Below, piece after piece: positions 9,175 to 17,098 of a DNA stretch of 34,753 nt. The notes beneath the pieces were generated by a model. The model did no database searches and was not told the origin of the DNA. It was given only the letters and a program-made list of their open reading frames with translations. The position numbers were made by a program, and so were the translations under genes. Each line of letters begins with the position of its first letter. The stretch's first letter is position 1. The stretch is from Pseudohaliea rubra DSM 19751 (GTDB lineage: Bacteria; Pseudomonadota; Gammaproteobacteria; Pseudomonadales; Halieaceae). Location: assembly GCF_000764025.1 (NCBI RefSeq), contig NZ_KN234775.1, positions 1 to 34,753 of the forward strand, given 5' to 3'.

Positions 9175-10887
9175 ATGCGCAGCATTCCCGGCAGCTTTAC
9201 CGTCACCCTGGCCCTCATCCTGGCCAGCGGTCAGGCCGCCGCCCTCGAGATCGCCGATCGTGTGCTCCGCGGCGGCAAGGTCTATACGCTCAATGCCGAG
9301 GCCCCCTGGGCCGAGGCCGTTGCTATCCGCGGCGACCGCATTCTTTATGTGGGGGACGATAGCGGCGTCGTCGCGTTCACAGGCCCGGCAACGCGGACCG
9401 TGGACCTCGACGGCCGGCTGGTGCTTCCCGGTTTCATCGACAGCCATAGCCACATCGGCAGCACCCTGCCCTACCTGGAAGCCGTCAGCCTGTCACCGGA
9501 CATGGCGCCGGCGGAGCTGATCAGCGCCATCCGCGGCTACGCCGAAGCCAATCCGGACCTCGACCCGGTACTGGGCTTCGGTTTCCTGGGTGCCGCCTTC
9601 GGCCCGCGGGGACCCACCGCCGAGGATCTGGACCGCGCGGTCGCAGATCGGCCCGCCATCATCATCGACGAGGGCGGCCACTCGGCCTGGGTCAACACGG
9701 CCGCCATGGAGAAAGTAGGGCTCAATGCCGACAGCAAGGACCCGATCCCCGGCGCGCACTACTACAAGCGCCACCCGGACGGGCGCCCGACCGGCTGGCT
9801 CATTGAGGGCGAGGCCTTCGGCTGGGTCAGCGACGCCCTGGGGGTCGCGTCCGACGAGGCCCTGGCCCGGGCGGCGGAGCAGTTCCTGCCGACGCTGTCG
9901 GCCATGGGCATCACCGCCGCCTTCGACGCGGGCATGATCGAGGGCGACGGCCGCCTCTTCGACTTCGTCGGCAGCCTCGCCGCCGACGACCGCATACCCC
10001 TGCGCATCGTTGGCTCCCACTACGTCAACAGCCCGCGACAGCTACCCACGGCCCTGGCGGATCTGGCGGCGCTGCAGGCGCGCTTCCACGGTGAGTTCTT
10101 CGACGTCCGCGTGCTCAAGCTGTCCCTGGACGGCACCGTGGAGGCCCAGACGGCCTATACGCTGGAGCCCTACCGGGAGCCGCCGGGACACCGCGCCGAA
10201 CCACTCATTCCTCTCGGGGCAACCAGCACCGTGGCCACAGAGGCGGCCGGGCGCGGCATCGACCTGCACATGCACGCCATCGGTGATGGCGCCGTGCGCA
10301 TGGCCCTGGACATGGTGGCCATGGCCCGGAAAGCGCACCCGCAGACAACCAGCCGCTTCACCATTTGTCACGCGCAGGTGGTGAACCCGGCCGATGTGCC
10401 CCGCTTCGGCGAGCTCGGGGTCATCGTGCAGTCCACCCCGACCTGGTACGCCTATGACGATATTGCCCTGGCCTATCTCGGCGAGGAGCGGCTCAACCAT
10501 CTCTACCCGCTGCGCTCCATTGCCGCCGGCGGCGCAAAGGTGACCCTGGGCAGCGATTACCCGGCGAGCTGGATCGGCCTGAACGGCCTCGACCCGCTCT
10601 ACAACATCGAGATGGCCATCACCCGCCAGCCCGCCGGCGACGCGGACTACCCGGTGCAGCCCCCGGAAGACGAACGCATCACCCTGGCACAGGCCATTCG
10701 CGCTTACACCCTCGATGCAGCCTGGCAACTGCGGCTGGAGGACGAGATCGGCTCCATTGAGCCCGGCAAGCAGGCGGACCTGGTGGTGCTGGACAGGAAC
10801 CTCTTCGACCTCGACCCCTACGCCCTTCACAAGGCAGAGGTGGTGATGACCCTCGTCGACGGCCAGGTGGTCTACCGAGCCCCCTGA
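9175..10887 (+). CDS. Secreted amidohydrolase of the YtcJ-like amidohydrolase 3 family
   Basis: A 570-residue metal-dependent hydrolase with a signal peptide (cleavage near residue 23, SGQAAA-L). Family signatures are the metal-binding His91 and His93 in GFIDSHSHI, Lys315, His365 and His367 in HMHAIGD, His399 in CHAQ, and Asp461 in GSDYP. Length is normal for YtcJ-like enzymes, which hydrolyse amides or cyclic amide-like bonds; substrates of most members are unknown. AGGAGA precedes the ATG. It diverges from the receptor and amine-oxidase cluster across a shared 345-bp region, so it may release the amine oxidised by that cluster; this is inference from position. All expected metal ligands appear present. 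Confidence 0.9.
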   Translation: MRSIPGSFTVTLALILASGQAAALEIADRVLRGGKVYTLNAEAPWAEAVAIRGDRILYVGDDSGVVAFTGPATRTVDLDGRLVLPGFIDSHSHIGSTLPYLEAVSLSPDMAPAELISAIRGYAEANPDLDPVLGFGFLGAAFGPRGPTAEDLDRAVADRPAIIIDEGGHSAWVNTAAMEKVGLNADSKDPIPGAHYYKRHPDGRPTGWLIEGEAFGWVSDALGVASDEALARAAEQFLPTLSAMGITAAFDAGMIEGDGRLFDFVGSLAADDRIPLRIVGSHYVNSPRQLPTALADLAALQARFHGEFFDVRVLKLSLDGTVEAQTAYTLEPYREPPGHRAEPLIPLGATSTVATEAAGRGIDLHMHAIGDGAVRMALDMVAMARKAHPQTTSRFTICHAQVVNPADVPRFGELGVIVQSTPTWYAYDDIALAYLGEERLNHLYPLRSIAAGGAKVTLGSDYPASWIGLNGLDPLYNIEMAITRQPAGDADYPVQPPEDERITLAQAIRAYTLDAAWQLRLEDEIGSIEPGKQADLVVLDRNLFDLDPYALHKAEVVMTLVDGQVVYRAP

Positions 10888-10892
10888 GGGGC
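10879..10892 (+). terminator. Small GC hairpin at the amidohydrolase stop codon
   Basis: GCCCC and GGGGC pair around the loop CTGA, which contains part of the stop codon. There is no T run, so it may just slow polymerase between this gene and the convergent GNAT gene. Confidence 0.2.
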
Positions 10893-10987
10893 GGCTCATA
10901 GCAAGGGCATGACCCCGCAGACGGCGACCAGCGACCGGGCGCGCCGACGGTGAGCAGGAGGCGAGGGCTGCATGCCATGGCAGGACC

Positions 10988-11473
10988 TCAATGCTGGAAA
11001 CAGGGGTTGCGGAAGGGCCATTGGCTCGCGAGCCAATCACGCAGAGCGCGGCCGAGCTCGTCCTCGAGGCCCGTGTCGAGTTCACTCGTGCGCACCCAGT
11101 AGCGCACCACCGCGTCGTGGCCGGGGAGTGCGGTCGGTTCCAGGTAGACGCAGCCCAGCACGCGGCTCTCGTTCGGCGCCACCAGCGTGTAGGCGAAGGA
11201 GCCGCGGCGCTGGAACTCCTTCTCGTGCCAGCCCAGATCGACCAGGTTCTGGCGCCGGGTCAAACCCGTGGGCCAGCCCGGGCCGAAACGCGCAAGGAGG
11301 TGCGCCTCGCTGCTGCTGACCGCCTCATAGTCGAGGTCCACATCTTCGACGGTAAGCCTGCGCAGGCGCCAGCCCGGCCCCTCGAGGCTTTCCGGCACCG
11401 GGAAAGTTTCCGCCACGAAAGCGTCCGTGAGGCCGGAGGCCTTCGCTACTGGCTGTACCCTGCTGTCGGTCAC
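10988..11473 (-). CDS. GNAT-like N-acetyltransferase family protein
   Basis: A 161-residue protein with the shape of a GNAT fold: an N-terminal RLRRLTVEDVDLDYEAV stretch, a middle FAYTLV-RVLGCVYLEP strand pair, and a C-terminal VRYWVRTSELDTGLEDELGRALRDWL segment that would form the acyl-CoA-facing helix. A classic Q/RxxGxG/A pyrophosphate loop is not obvious, so activity is uncertain. I prefer the GTG at 11473, which has AGAGGG nine bases upstream; the frame stays open 40 codons further, but that part is Arg-rich and overlaps the MFS leader. It converges on the amidohydrolase and diverges from the MFS gene. Confidence 0.6.
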   Translation of the reverse strand: MTDSRVQPVAKASGLTDAFVAETFPVPESLEGPGWRLRRLTVEDVDLDYEAVSSSEAHLLARFGPGWPTGLTRRQNLVDLGWHEKEFQRRGSFAYTLVAPNESRVLGCVYLEPTALPGHDAVVRYWVRTSELDTGLEDELGRALRDWLASQWPFRNPCFQH

Positions 11474-11583
11474 GGTTATCGTCCCTCTGTCGCCCTCGCC
11501 CAGTTTACCCTCGCGCCGCGGCCACTGCCTGCGCGAGCGACAAGCTGAACGTCCTTTTTGACCTCGCGTGCGTAAAGAGAGCC

Positions 11584-12945
11584 ATGACTGCACAAGACCC
11601 TGCCAGCCCGCCTCGCCTCGGGCTCCTAGCGGCCTACGGTTCCCTGGCCTTTCCCCTTGCGGCGGGCTTTATCGCCCTGCAGGTGATCGTACCGACCTAC
11701 TATGCCCAGGTACTGGGCCTCAGCCTCAGCGCCGTCGGCGGCATCCTGCTGGTCGCCCGGCTCTGGGACCTGGTCACGGACCCGCTTGTCGGCTTCCTCT
11801 CAGACCGCACCCCGGCCCGCTTCGGCCGGCGCCGGCTATGGATCGGCGCGAGCGCGCCGCTGTTGGCCATCGCCGCCTGGTATCTGTTCAACCCGGCCCC
11901 GGGGGTCGGCAACGGCTACCTGTTCTGGGGCGCCATCGCCATCTACATTGCCGGCACCTTCGCCGTGGTCCCCATGAACGCCTGGGGCGCCGAACTCAGC
12001 GCCGACTACCATCAGCGGGCCCGCATCACCGGGGCCCGCACACTCTTCGGCCTCCTCGGCACCCTCGCCGGCCTGCTGCTCATCGACAACACGGATAACG
12101 ATACGCTGGGTGCCTCGCTGCGAGCCATCGCCCTGCTGCTCATCATCGGCCTCGCCCTCGCCGTGCCCTGGGCCCTCTGGCGGGTGCCGGATCGGGCGGT
12201 GGTGACCGGCGGCGGCAACAATCTGCGCGGCGCCTGGGCACTGCTGCGGCAGCGTTCGCCCTTCCGGCGTCTGCTGCTGGCCTTCCTGGTTAACGGTACG
12301 GCCAACGCTATCCCGGCGACGCTGTTCCTGCTCTACGTTACCCAGGTCCTCGAGCGGCCGGGGCTCGCCGGTCCGGTGCTGTTCCTGTACTTCGCGGCCA
12401 GTGCGCTGTCCATCCCGGCCTGGGTCGCCCTTGCCCGGCGCATCGGCAAGCACCAGGCCTGGTGCGTGGCGGTTGTCGGGTCCTGTCTGTTTTTTGCAGG
12501 CGCACCCTTCCTCGGCCCCGGGGACACGGCCTGGTACGTGGCCATCGTGGCGGGCACGGGACTCATGGTCGGCGCCGACCTGTCTCTGCCCAGCGCCATC
12601 AACGGTGATCTCATCGAGTGGGATGAATGGGAAAACGGTCAGCGGCGCCCGGGGCTGTTCTTCGCCCTCTGGGGCACCGCCTCGAAGCTCGCCTTCGCCC
12701 TGGCCGTAGGCACGATCTTCCCGCTTCTGGATCTGGTCGGCTTCTCGGCCCAGGGCGGAAACACGGATCAGGCCGTGCGCCTCCTCGCCGTACTCTACGC
12801 CGGGCCGAGCATCGCGCTCAAGCTGGTAGCTGTCGCCATGATGGCGCGCTTCCCCATCAATGAGGCGGTCCACAGCGACCTGCGCCGGCGCCTCGAGGCG
12901 CGCCGCGCCGGGGAGTCCGCCGGGGATGCAGCGCCGGCCCGCTGA
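11584..12945 (+). CDS. MFS_2/GPH-family cation symporter
   Basis: A 453-residue membrane transporter with about 12 hydrophobic segments. The DLVTDPLVGFLSDRT motif followed by FGRRRLWI is the hallmark of the glycoside-pentoside-hexuronide:cation symporter (MelB-like) group within the major facilitator superfamily. The acidic residues of the first motif normally help bind the coupling cation. No sugar-use genes are nearby, so the substrate is unknown; members in marine proteobacteria are often annotated only as MFS transporters. The C-terminal 20 residues are charged and cytoplasmic. Confidence 0.87.
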   Translation: MTAQDPASPPRLGLLAAYGSLAFPLAAGFIALQVIVPTYYAQVLGLSLSAVGGILLVARLWDLVTDPLVGFLSDRTPARFGRRRLWIGASAPLLAIAAWYLFNPAPGVGNGYLFWGAIAIYIAGTFAVVPMNAWGAELSADYHQRARITGARTLFGLLGTLAGLLLIDNTDNDTLGASLRAIALLLIIGLALAVPWALWRVPDRAVVTGGGNNLRGAWALLRQRSPFRRLLLAFLVNGTANAIPATLFLLYVTQVLERPGLAGPVLFLYFAASALSIPAWVALARRIGKHQAWCVAVVGSCLFFAGAPFLGPGDTAWYVAIVAGTGLMVGADLSLPSAINGDLIEWDEWENGQRRPGLFFALWGTASKLAFALAVGTIFPLLDLVGFSAQGGNTDQAVRLLAVLYAGPSIALKLVAVAMMARFPINEAVHSDLRRRLEARRAGESAGDAAPAR

Positions 12946-13089
12946 GGACCTTGACGGGCCCGTCGGCGCGGGACGCGCCTGCCGCGGGGCAGCGCCGTCC
13001 GCCCCCTGGGGGCAGTGTCTCGCCGCGATGGGGCTGGACAGCCGCCCGGCGACAGGAAAGACTGCCAGCCTCAGCAAACGGAGGACACC

Positions 13090-13527
13090 ATGGGCGACAG
13101 GGCGCCGGCACACCGGGAATTCTTCAAGGTCCGCTACCGCGACACGGACGCTCAGGGGCACCTTTACTTCGCCAACTACCTGGTTTATGCCGACGAGGCG
13201 GCGGGGGCTTATATGTCGTCCCTGGGCTTCGACTGGAGCGACCCGGCGGCGACGCCCTGCATGGTGTTCACAGTAAACATCAACATCGACTACCTCAACG
13301 AGTGCAGGATCGAGGACCGGGTGCGCGTGGAGGTCGGCTACGGCGAGCTCGGCAACGCCAGTGCCCGGCTGGACTTCACGCTGTTCAACGACGCCTGCGG
13401 TACCGCCCTTGCCCGCGGTCAGCTGCGCCAGGTCTTCGTGGACCGGGAGACGCGGCGCTCCACGCCCATCCCGAAAGCGCTGCGCGAGGCCATCCTTGTG
13501 CACGAGCCGCTGCTGCCCCGGGAGTAA
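13090..13527 (+). CDS. YbgC-like acyl-CoA thioesterase (4HBT hotdog fold)
   Basis: A 145-residue single hotdog domain. Residues 16-37 (YRDTDAQGHLYFANYLVYADEA) carry the 4-hydroxybenzoyl-CoA thioesterase signature, with Asp20 as the likely catalytic acid. Such enzymes hydrolyse acyl-CoA thioesters in the cytoplasm. I chose the ATG at 13090, preceded by GGAGGA, rather than an upstream in-frame ATG, because the family begins just before this strand. Length is normal. Substrate chain length cannot be predicted. The ArsR-type gene starts 65 bp later on the same strand. Confidence 0.87.
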   Translation: MGDRAPAHREFFKVRYRDTDAQGHLYFANYLVYADEAAGAYMSSLGFDWSDPAATPCMVFTVNINIDYLNECRIEDRVRVEVGYGELGNASARLDFTLFNDACGTALARGQLRQVFVDRETRRSTPIPKALREAILVHEPLLPRE

Positions 13528-13535
13528 GCGAGCCC

Positions 13536-13564
13536 TTGCGAACTGCCGCCGGCGAGGCTAACGT
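13536..13564 (+). promoter_or_regulatory. Possible promoter of the ArsR-family gene
   Basis: TTGCGA (13536-13541) and TAACGT (13559-13564) are 17 bp apart, just before the regulator. The -10 match is only three of six bases, so this is weak. No clear operator palindrome is visible. Confidence 0.25.
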
Positions 13565-13592
13565 GCCCGCGAGCGCCGCGTGAGACAAATTG

Positions 13593-13895
13593 ATGGACCT
13601 GGATAAGATGCGCGCCTCCGCCCTGGAGGTCACGGAATTGCTGAAGCTGCTCGGGCACCGGGACAGGCTCCTGGTGCTCTGCGAGCTGAAGACCGGCGAG
13701 GCATCCGTCGGCGATCTCGCCCAACGTCTCGGCATCAAGCAATCGCCCCTGTCGCAGCACCTGGCCCGCATGCGCCACTACGGCATCGTCACGGCGCGCC
13801 GGGAGGCGCAATCCGTGTACTACCGGATCAGCGACGGCAAGGTGGCCGAGGTCGTCAGCCTCCTCTACAAGCTGTACTGTAGCGACGACGACTGA
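13593..13895 (+). CDS. ArsR-family transcription factor of the BigR/SqrR sulfide-sensing type
   Basis: A 100-residue winged-helix regulator. The recognition region reads SVGDLAQRLGIKQSPLSQHLARMR, and the wing reads ARREAQSVYYRI. The metal-binding ELCVCDL motif of true ArsR sensors is absent. Instead Cys30 lies in LLVLCEL and Cys96 in LYKLYC, 66 residues apart, matching in place and spacing the two cysteines that BigR and SqrR use to sense persulfides by forming a disulfide or tetrasulfide. I therefore predict a thiol-based repressor (inference from recalled family alignments). A TTG lies directly before the ATG and could also serve as start. The antiporter gene follows after 38 bp, probably in one operon. 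Confidence 0.82.
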   Translation: MDLDKMRASALEVTELLKLLGHRDRLLVLCELKTGEASVGDLAQRLGIKQSPLSQHLARMRHYGIVTARREAQSVYYRISDGKVAEVVSLLYKLYCSDDD

Positions 13896-13933
13896 CGCCG
13901 CCCCACGGGCGGTCTACTGCCCGGGGGACGCCT

Positions 13934-15727
13934 ATGGACAACCACCTGCTGTACATCCTCGCCGCCGTACTCGTCCTCGGCGTCGGCGCGCAGTGGCTGT
14001 CCTGGCGCCTGAAGCAGCCGTCGATCCTGGCCCTGCTCATACTGGGTATCGTTGCCGGCCCGGTGACCGGGCTGCTGCGGCCGGACGAGCAGTTCGGCGA
14101 CCTGCTCTTTCCCTTCGTCTCCCTGGGCGTCGCCCTCGTGCTCTTCGAGGGCGGTCTGACCCTGCGCTTCCGCGACCTCCGGGGCCATGGCCGCACGGTG
14201 ACCCATCTGGTGAGCTGGGGCGCGCTGCTGAACTGGCTGCTCATCGCAGGCGGCTGCCTGCTCTTTGCCGGTTTTGCGCCGCACCTGGCTCTGCTTTTTG
14301 CCGCACTGATGGTGGTGACCGGGCCGACGGTGATCAACCCGCTCCTGCGGACCATGCGCGCCCGGGCCGATGTGAGCCAGGTGCTGCGCTGGGAGGGCAT
14401 CCTTATCGACCCGGTCGGCGCCCTGCTCGCGGTGCTGGTATTCCAGTACCTCGTAGCCGGCAGCGAATCCTGGGTGATCTTCGTCAAAAGCATCGCCGTG
14501 GGGCTCGCGGTAGGCCTCGCCGGGGCTTTCAGCCTTGGCTTCGTGCTGCGCCGGCACTGGGTCCCCGAGTACCTCGCCAACGTGGTCACCCTGGCCTGGG
14601 TGGTGCTGGTCTTCGCCGTCAGCGACTTTGCCGCCCACGAGTCCGGCCTGCTCGCGGTGACGGTCATGGGGGTGCTCCTGGGCAACATGAAAGAAGTGGC
14701 CGTGGGCGAGATTTTGAGCTTCAAGGAGAGCCTGTCGATCCTGATCATCTCGGTGCTGTTCATCGTTCTTGGCGCCCGGGTGGACCCCATGGACATTCTC
14801 GCCACCGGCTGGAGCGGGGTCGCCGTGCTGCTCGTGGTACTGCTGACCCGACCGGTGGTGGTCTGGGCCTGCACCCTGGGCGCCGGCTACAGCTGGCAGC
14901 AGCGCGCGCTCCTGGCCTGGGTGGCGCCCCGGGGCATCGTCGCGGCGGCAGTCTCGAGCCTGTTCGCGCTGCGCCTGGCGGAGGTCGGCTACCCGGATGC
15001 AGTGCAGCTCGTCCCCTACACCTTCCTGGTGATCATCGCCACGGTGGTCCTGCAGAGCGTCACCGCCCGGCCCGTCACCCGGGCCCTGGGCCTGGCCGAG
15101 GCCGAGCCGAATGGCATGCTCATTGTCGGCGCCAACCCCGTAGCCCGGGCCGTGGGCGACGTGTTGCGGCGCCAGGGCTTCCGGGTCAAGCTGGCTGACA
15201 CCTCCTACGAGGAGGTGCGGGCCGCGCGCATGGCCGGCCTCGAAACCTACCTTGGCGACCCGATCTCCTCGCACGCAGACCAGTATCTGGAGCTGGTCGG
15301 TATCGGCCGGCTGTTCGCCATGTCGCGCCGCTCGCGCTGGAACACGCTGGCCTGCATGAAGTACCGCGGCGAGTTCGGGCCGAACCGGGTGTTCAGCCTG
15401 CGCACCGCCGAGGATCGGGATGCCAGCGATCGCGAGCGGCTCCCAGAGGACTACCAGGTGCCGCGCATGTTCAACGAGGACCTCTCCTACGAAAAGTTCG
15501 CCAGCCTGCTTGCCCAGGGCGCGGAGCTGAAGGTCGTCAACCTGACCGAGTCCTTCGACCTGGACAACTGGAAACAGACCACCGGCAACCGGCTGATCCC
15601 GCTCTTCTCCCTTGGCGAGGAGAAGAAGCTCCGCGTGTTCACCCAGGACGAGGCGCCGCCCCTGGATCCGGGCAGCAGGCTGATCGCCCTGGTCTGGGGC
15701 GGCGGAGAGCGACCCGGGCCGGGATGA
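13934..15727 (+). CDS. CPA1-family monovalent cation:proton antiporter with C-terminal TrkA-like domain
   Basis: A 597-residue protein. Residues 1 to about 385 form a Na+/H+ exchanger domain with a dozen or so membrane spans, including VLFEGGLTLRF, VVTGPTVINPLL (about 127-138), LIDPVGALLA with Asp159, and WVAPRGIVAAAV. Residues from about 394 start a Rossmann-like NAD-binding domain (MLIVGANPVARAVGDVL), as in TrkA-N regulatory tails. It exchanges Na+ or K+ for protons at the inner membrane. It lies 38 bp behind the ArsR-type regulator, so its expression may follow that sensor. The frame runs cleanly with no break. Confidence 0.92.
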   Translation: MDNHLLYILAAVLVLGVGAQWLSWRLKQPSILALLILGIVAGPVTGLLRPDEQFGDLLFPFVSLGVALVLFEGGLTLRFRDLRGHGRTVTHLVSWGALLNWLLIAGGCLLFAGFAPHLALLFAALMVVTGPTVINPLLRTMRARADVSQVLRWEGILIDPVGALLAVLVFQYLVAGSESWVIFVKSIAVGLAVGLAGAFSLGFVLRRHWVPEYLANVVTLAWVVLVFAVSDFAAHESGLLAVTVMGVLLGNMKEVAVGEILSFKESLSILIISVLFIVLGARVDPMDILATGWSGVAVLLVVLLTRPVVVWACTLGAGYSWQQRALLAWVAPRGIVAAAVSSLFALRLAEVGYPDAVQLVPYTFLVIIATVVLQSVTARPVTRALGLAEAEPNGMLIVGANPVARAVGDVLRRQGFRVKLADTSYEEVRAARMAGLETYLGDPISSHADQYLELVGIGRLFAMSRRSRWNTLACMKYRGEFGPNRVFSLRTAEDRDASDRERLPEDYQVPRMFNEDLSYEKFASLLAQGAELKVVNLTESFDLDNWKQTTGNRLIPLFSLGEEKKLRVFTQDEAPPLDPGSRLIALVWGGGERPGPG

Positions 15728-15740
15728 ACAGGAGAGAGTC

Positions 15741-16358
15741 ATGAAAAGCATCGACGTCGACGGCCGTGCCGTCATCCCGTCCAAGATTCTCTGTGTCGGG
15801 CGCAACTATGTTCGTCATATCGAGGAGCTGGGCAACGAGATCCCGGACCAGATGGTGGTTTTTGCCAAGCCCAACTCGGCGATCGGTGACCGGCTCCAGG
15901 CGACCCGGGAGGGGGAAACGCTCCACTACGAGGGCGAGCTCGCCCTGCTCGTGGAGGGCGGTCGCTATACGGCGGCGGCCTTCGGCCTTGATCTCACCCG
16001 CCGCGACCTACAGGGTGAGCTCAAGGGCAAGGGCCTGCCCTGGGAGCGGGCCAAGGCCTTCGACGGCGCCGCGCTGTTCAGCCCCTTTGCACCGCTCGCG
16101 GGGCCGGTCACGGCCCTTTCTCTGACCCTCACGGTCGACAGCGAGGAGCGCCAGGCCGGTAGCGTCGGGCTCATGATGTACAAACCGGCGTTCATCCTTG
16201 AAGAGCTCTCCCGGGTGTTCACCCTCGAGGACGGAGACATCGTGATAACCGGCACTCCGGCGGGGGTCGGCCCCGTCGAGCCGGGGGCGATCTTCACGGG
16301 CACGGTGTTCGCGGGCGACCGCCCCCTGACCAGCGCTCGCTGGACCGCGGACCCCTAG
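15741..16358 (+). CDS. Fumarylacetoacetate hydrolase-family enzyme (YcgM-like)
   Basis: A 205-residue protein with the FAH fold signature: CVGRNYVRHIEELGNEIPDQ near residue 18, the metal-binding Glu pair in HYEGELALLVEG, the AKAFDGAALFSPF segment and the C-terminal ITGTPAGVGPVEPG loop. Relatives hydrolyse acylpyruvates or decarboxylate oxaloacetate using Mg2+ or Mn2+. AGGAGAG precedes the ATG. It starts 13 bp after the antiporter stop and could be co-transcribed, though no functional link is obvious. The exact substrate is not predictable. Confidence 0.9.
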   Translation: MKSIDVDGRAVIPSKILCVGRNYVRHIEELGNEIPDQMVVFAKPNSAIGDRLQATREGETLHYEGELALLVEGGRYTAAAFGLDLTRRDLQGELKGKGLPWERAKAFDGAALFSPFAPLAGPVTALSLTLTVDSEERQAGSVGLMMYKPAFILEELSRVFTLEDGDIVITGTPAGVGPVEPGAIFTGTVFAGDRPLTSARWTADP

Positions 16359-16440
16359 GGCCACCGCCGGCCGGGCGCCGGGGATTGTCTCCCTGCGGCA
16401 ATTGCAGTAGCGTTAATCGAACGTCTCTGGATCGCGGCCT

Positions 16441-16992
16441 ATGCAAGCGATACTGAAGCTCGACCTCGCCGGCCAGCCCCGTGGGTGGATGACCCTCCAT
16501 GAGGCCATTACCGCCTACGCCCGGGGCGCTGTTGTCTATGGCATCGGTGACCTGCTGCCCCCGGTTTTCGGCGGCATCCAGCGCCTGAGCGGTGAGCGGT
16601 CCTTCATCGAACTGCAGCCGATTGTTGCCCTGGACGGGCGCGTAACCCAGGGCTTCACACCTCCGCTCTGCAACCGCACCCTGTTTCGCCGGGACGATCA
16701 CCGCTGCCTCTACTGCGGCAACCGCTTTTCCCGCGGCGAACTGACCCGCGACCATGTACTGCCGGTCTCCCGGGGTGGCTCGGACCGCTGGGAGAACGTC
16801 GTCGCCGCGTGCCGGCGCTGTAACTGGCAGAAGGACAACCAGACACCGGAAGAAGCTCACATGCCGCTACTGGCGATCCCCTTCCGGCCGAACTCCTACG
16901 AGTGGCACTTTCTTGCGAAGGAACGCATCCTGGCCGATCAGATGGAGTACCTGTCCCGGCAGTTTCGCGCCGAGCGCGACTGGGCGAACTAG
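16441..16992 (+). CDS. HNH endonuclease-domain protein
   Basis: A 183-residue protein with a central HNH nuclease domain. CLYC at 89-92 and CRRC at 124-127 form the zinc site; Asp104-His105 and Asn119 are the HNH core. The N-terminal 80 residues and C-terminal 45 residues are conserved-looking but unassigned. It stands alone, with no methyltransferase, restriction or toxin gene beside it, so it is probably the widespread housekeeping-type solitary HNH protein of Gammaproteobacteria rather than a defence enzyme (inference). No good ribosome binding site is seen. Confidence 0.87.
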   Translation: MQAILKLDLAGQPRGWMTLHEAITAYARGAVVYGIGDLLPPVFGGIQRLSGERSFIELQPIVALDGRVTQGFTPPLCNRTLFRRDDHRCLYCGNRFSRGELTRDHVLPVSRGGSDRWENVVAACRRCNWQKDNQTPEEAHMPLLAIPFRPNSYEWHFLAKERILADQMEYLSRQFRAERDWAN

Positions 16993-17020
16993 GCATCGCC
17001 CCTGCCGGGAGCCCTGCCCT

Positions 17021-17084
17021 GCAGGAGCGGCACGCTCGCGGCGAAAGACCGGGAACCAGCGCCCGCTTGCCACGGGCGCGAAAT
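17021..17084. repeat. REP-like pair of palindromes between convergent genes
   Basis: Two palindromic units lie head to tail. Unit 1 begins GCAGGAGCGG, with GAGCG/CGCTC arms (17025-17029, 17033-17037), and ends GCGAAA. Unit 2 has perfect 7-bp arms GCGCCCG (17059-17065) and CGGGCGC (17073-17079) and also ends GCGAAA. The head and tail resemble Pseudomonas-type REP sequences (GTAGGAGCGG...GCGAA). It fills the gap between the HNH gene and gcvT and could act as a transcription boundary. I saw no RAYT transposase. Confidence 0.5.
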
Positions 17085-17098
17085 CACCTCTCTCGGGT

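Noticed and set aside
11836-13503. Minus-strand frame opposite the MFS and thioesterase genes
   Set aside because: Gln, Arg and Gly-rich shadow without motifs or a ribosome binding site.
13865-15805. 646-codon minus-strand frame opposite the CPA1 antiporter
   Set aside because: Shadow frame; His- and Gln-rich, and the plus strand clearly encodes a membrane protein.
16441-16992. HNH gene as part of a defence island
   Set aside because: It stands alone among metabolic genes; no methyltransferase, helicase or toxin partner is nearby.
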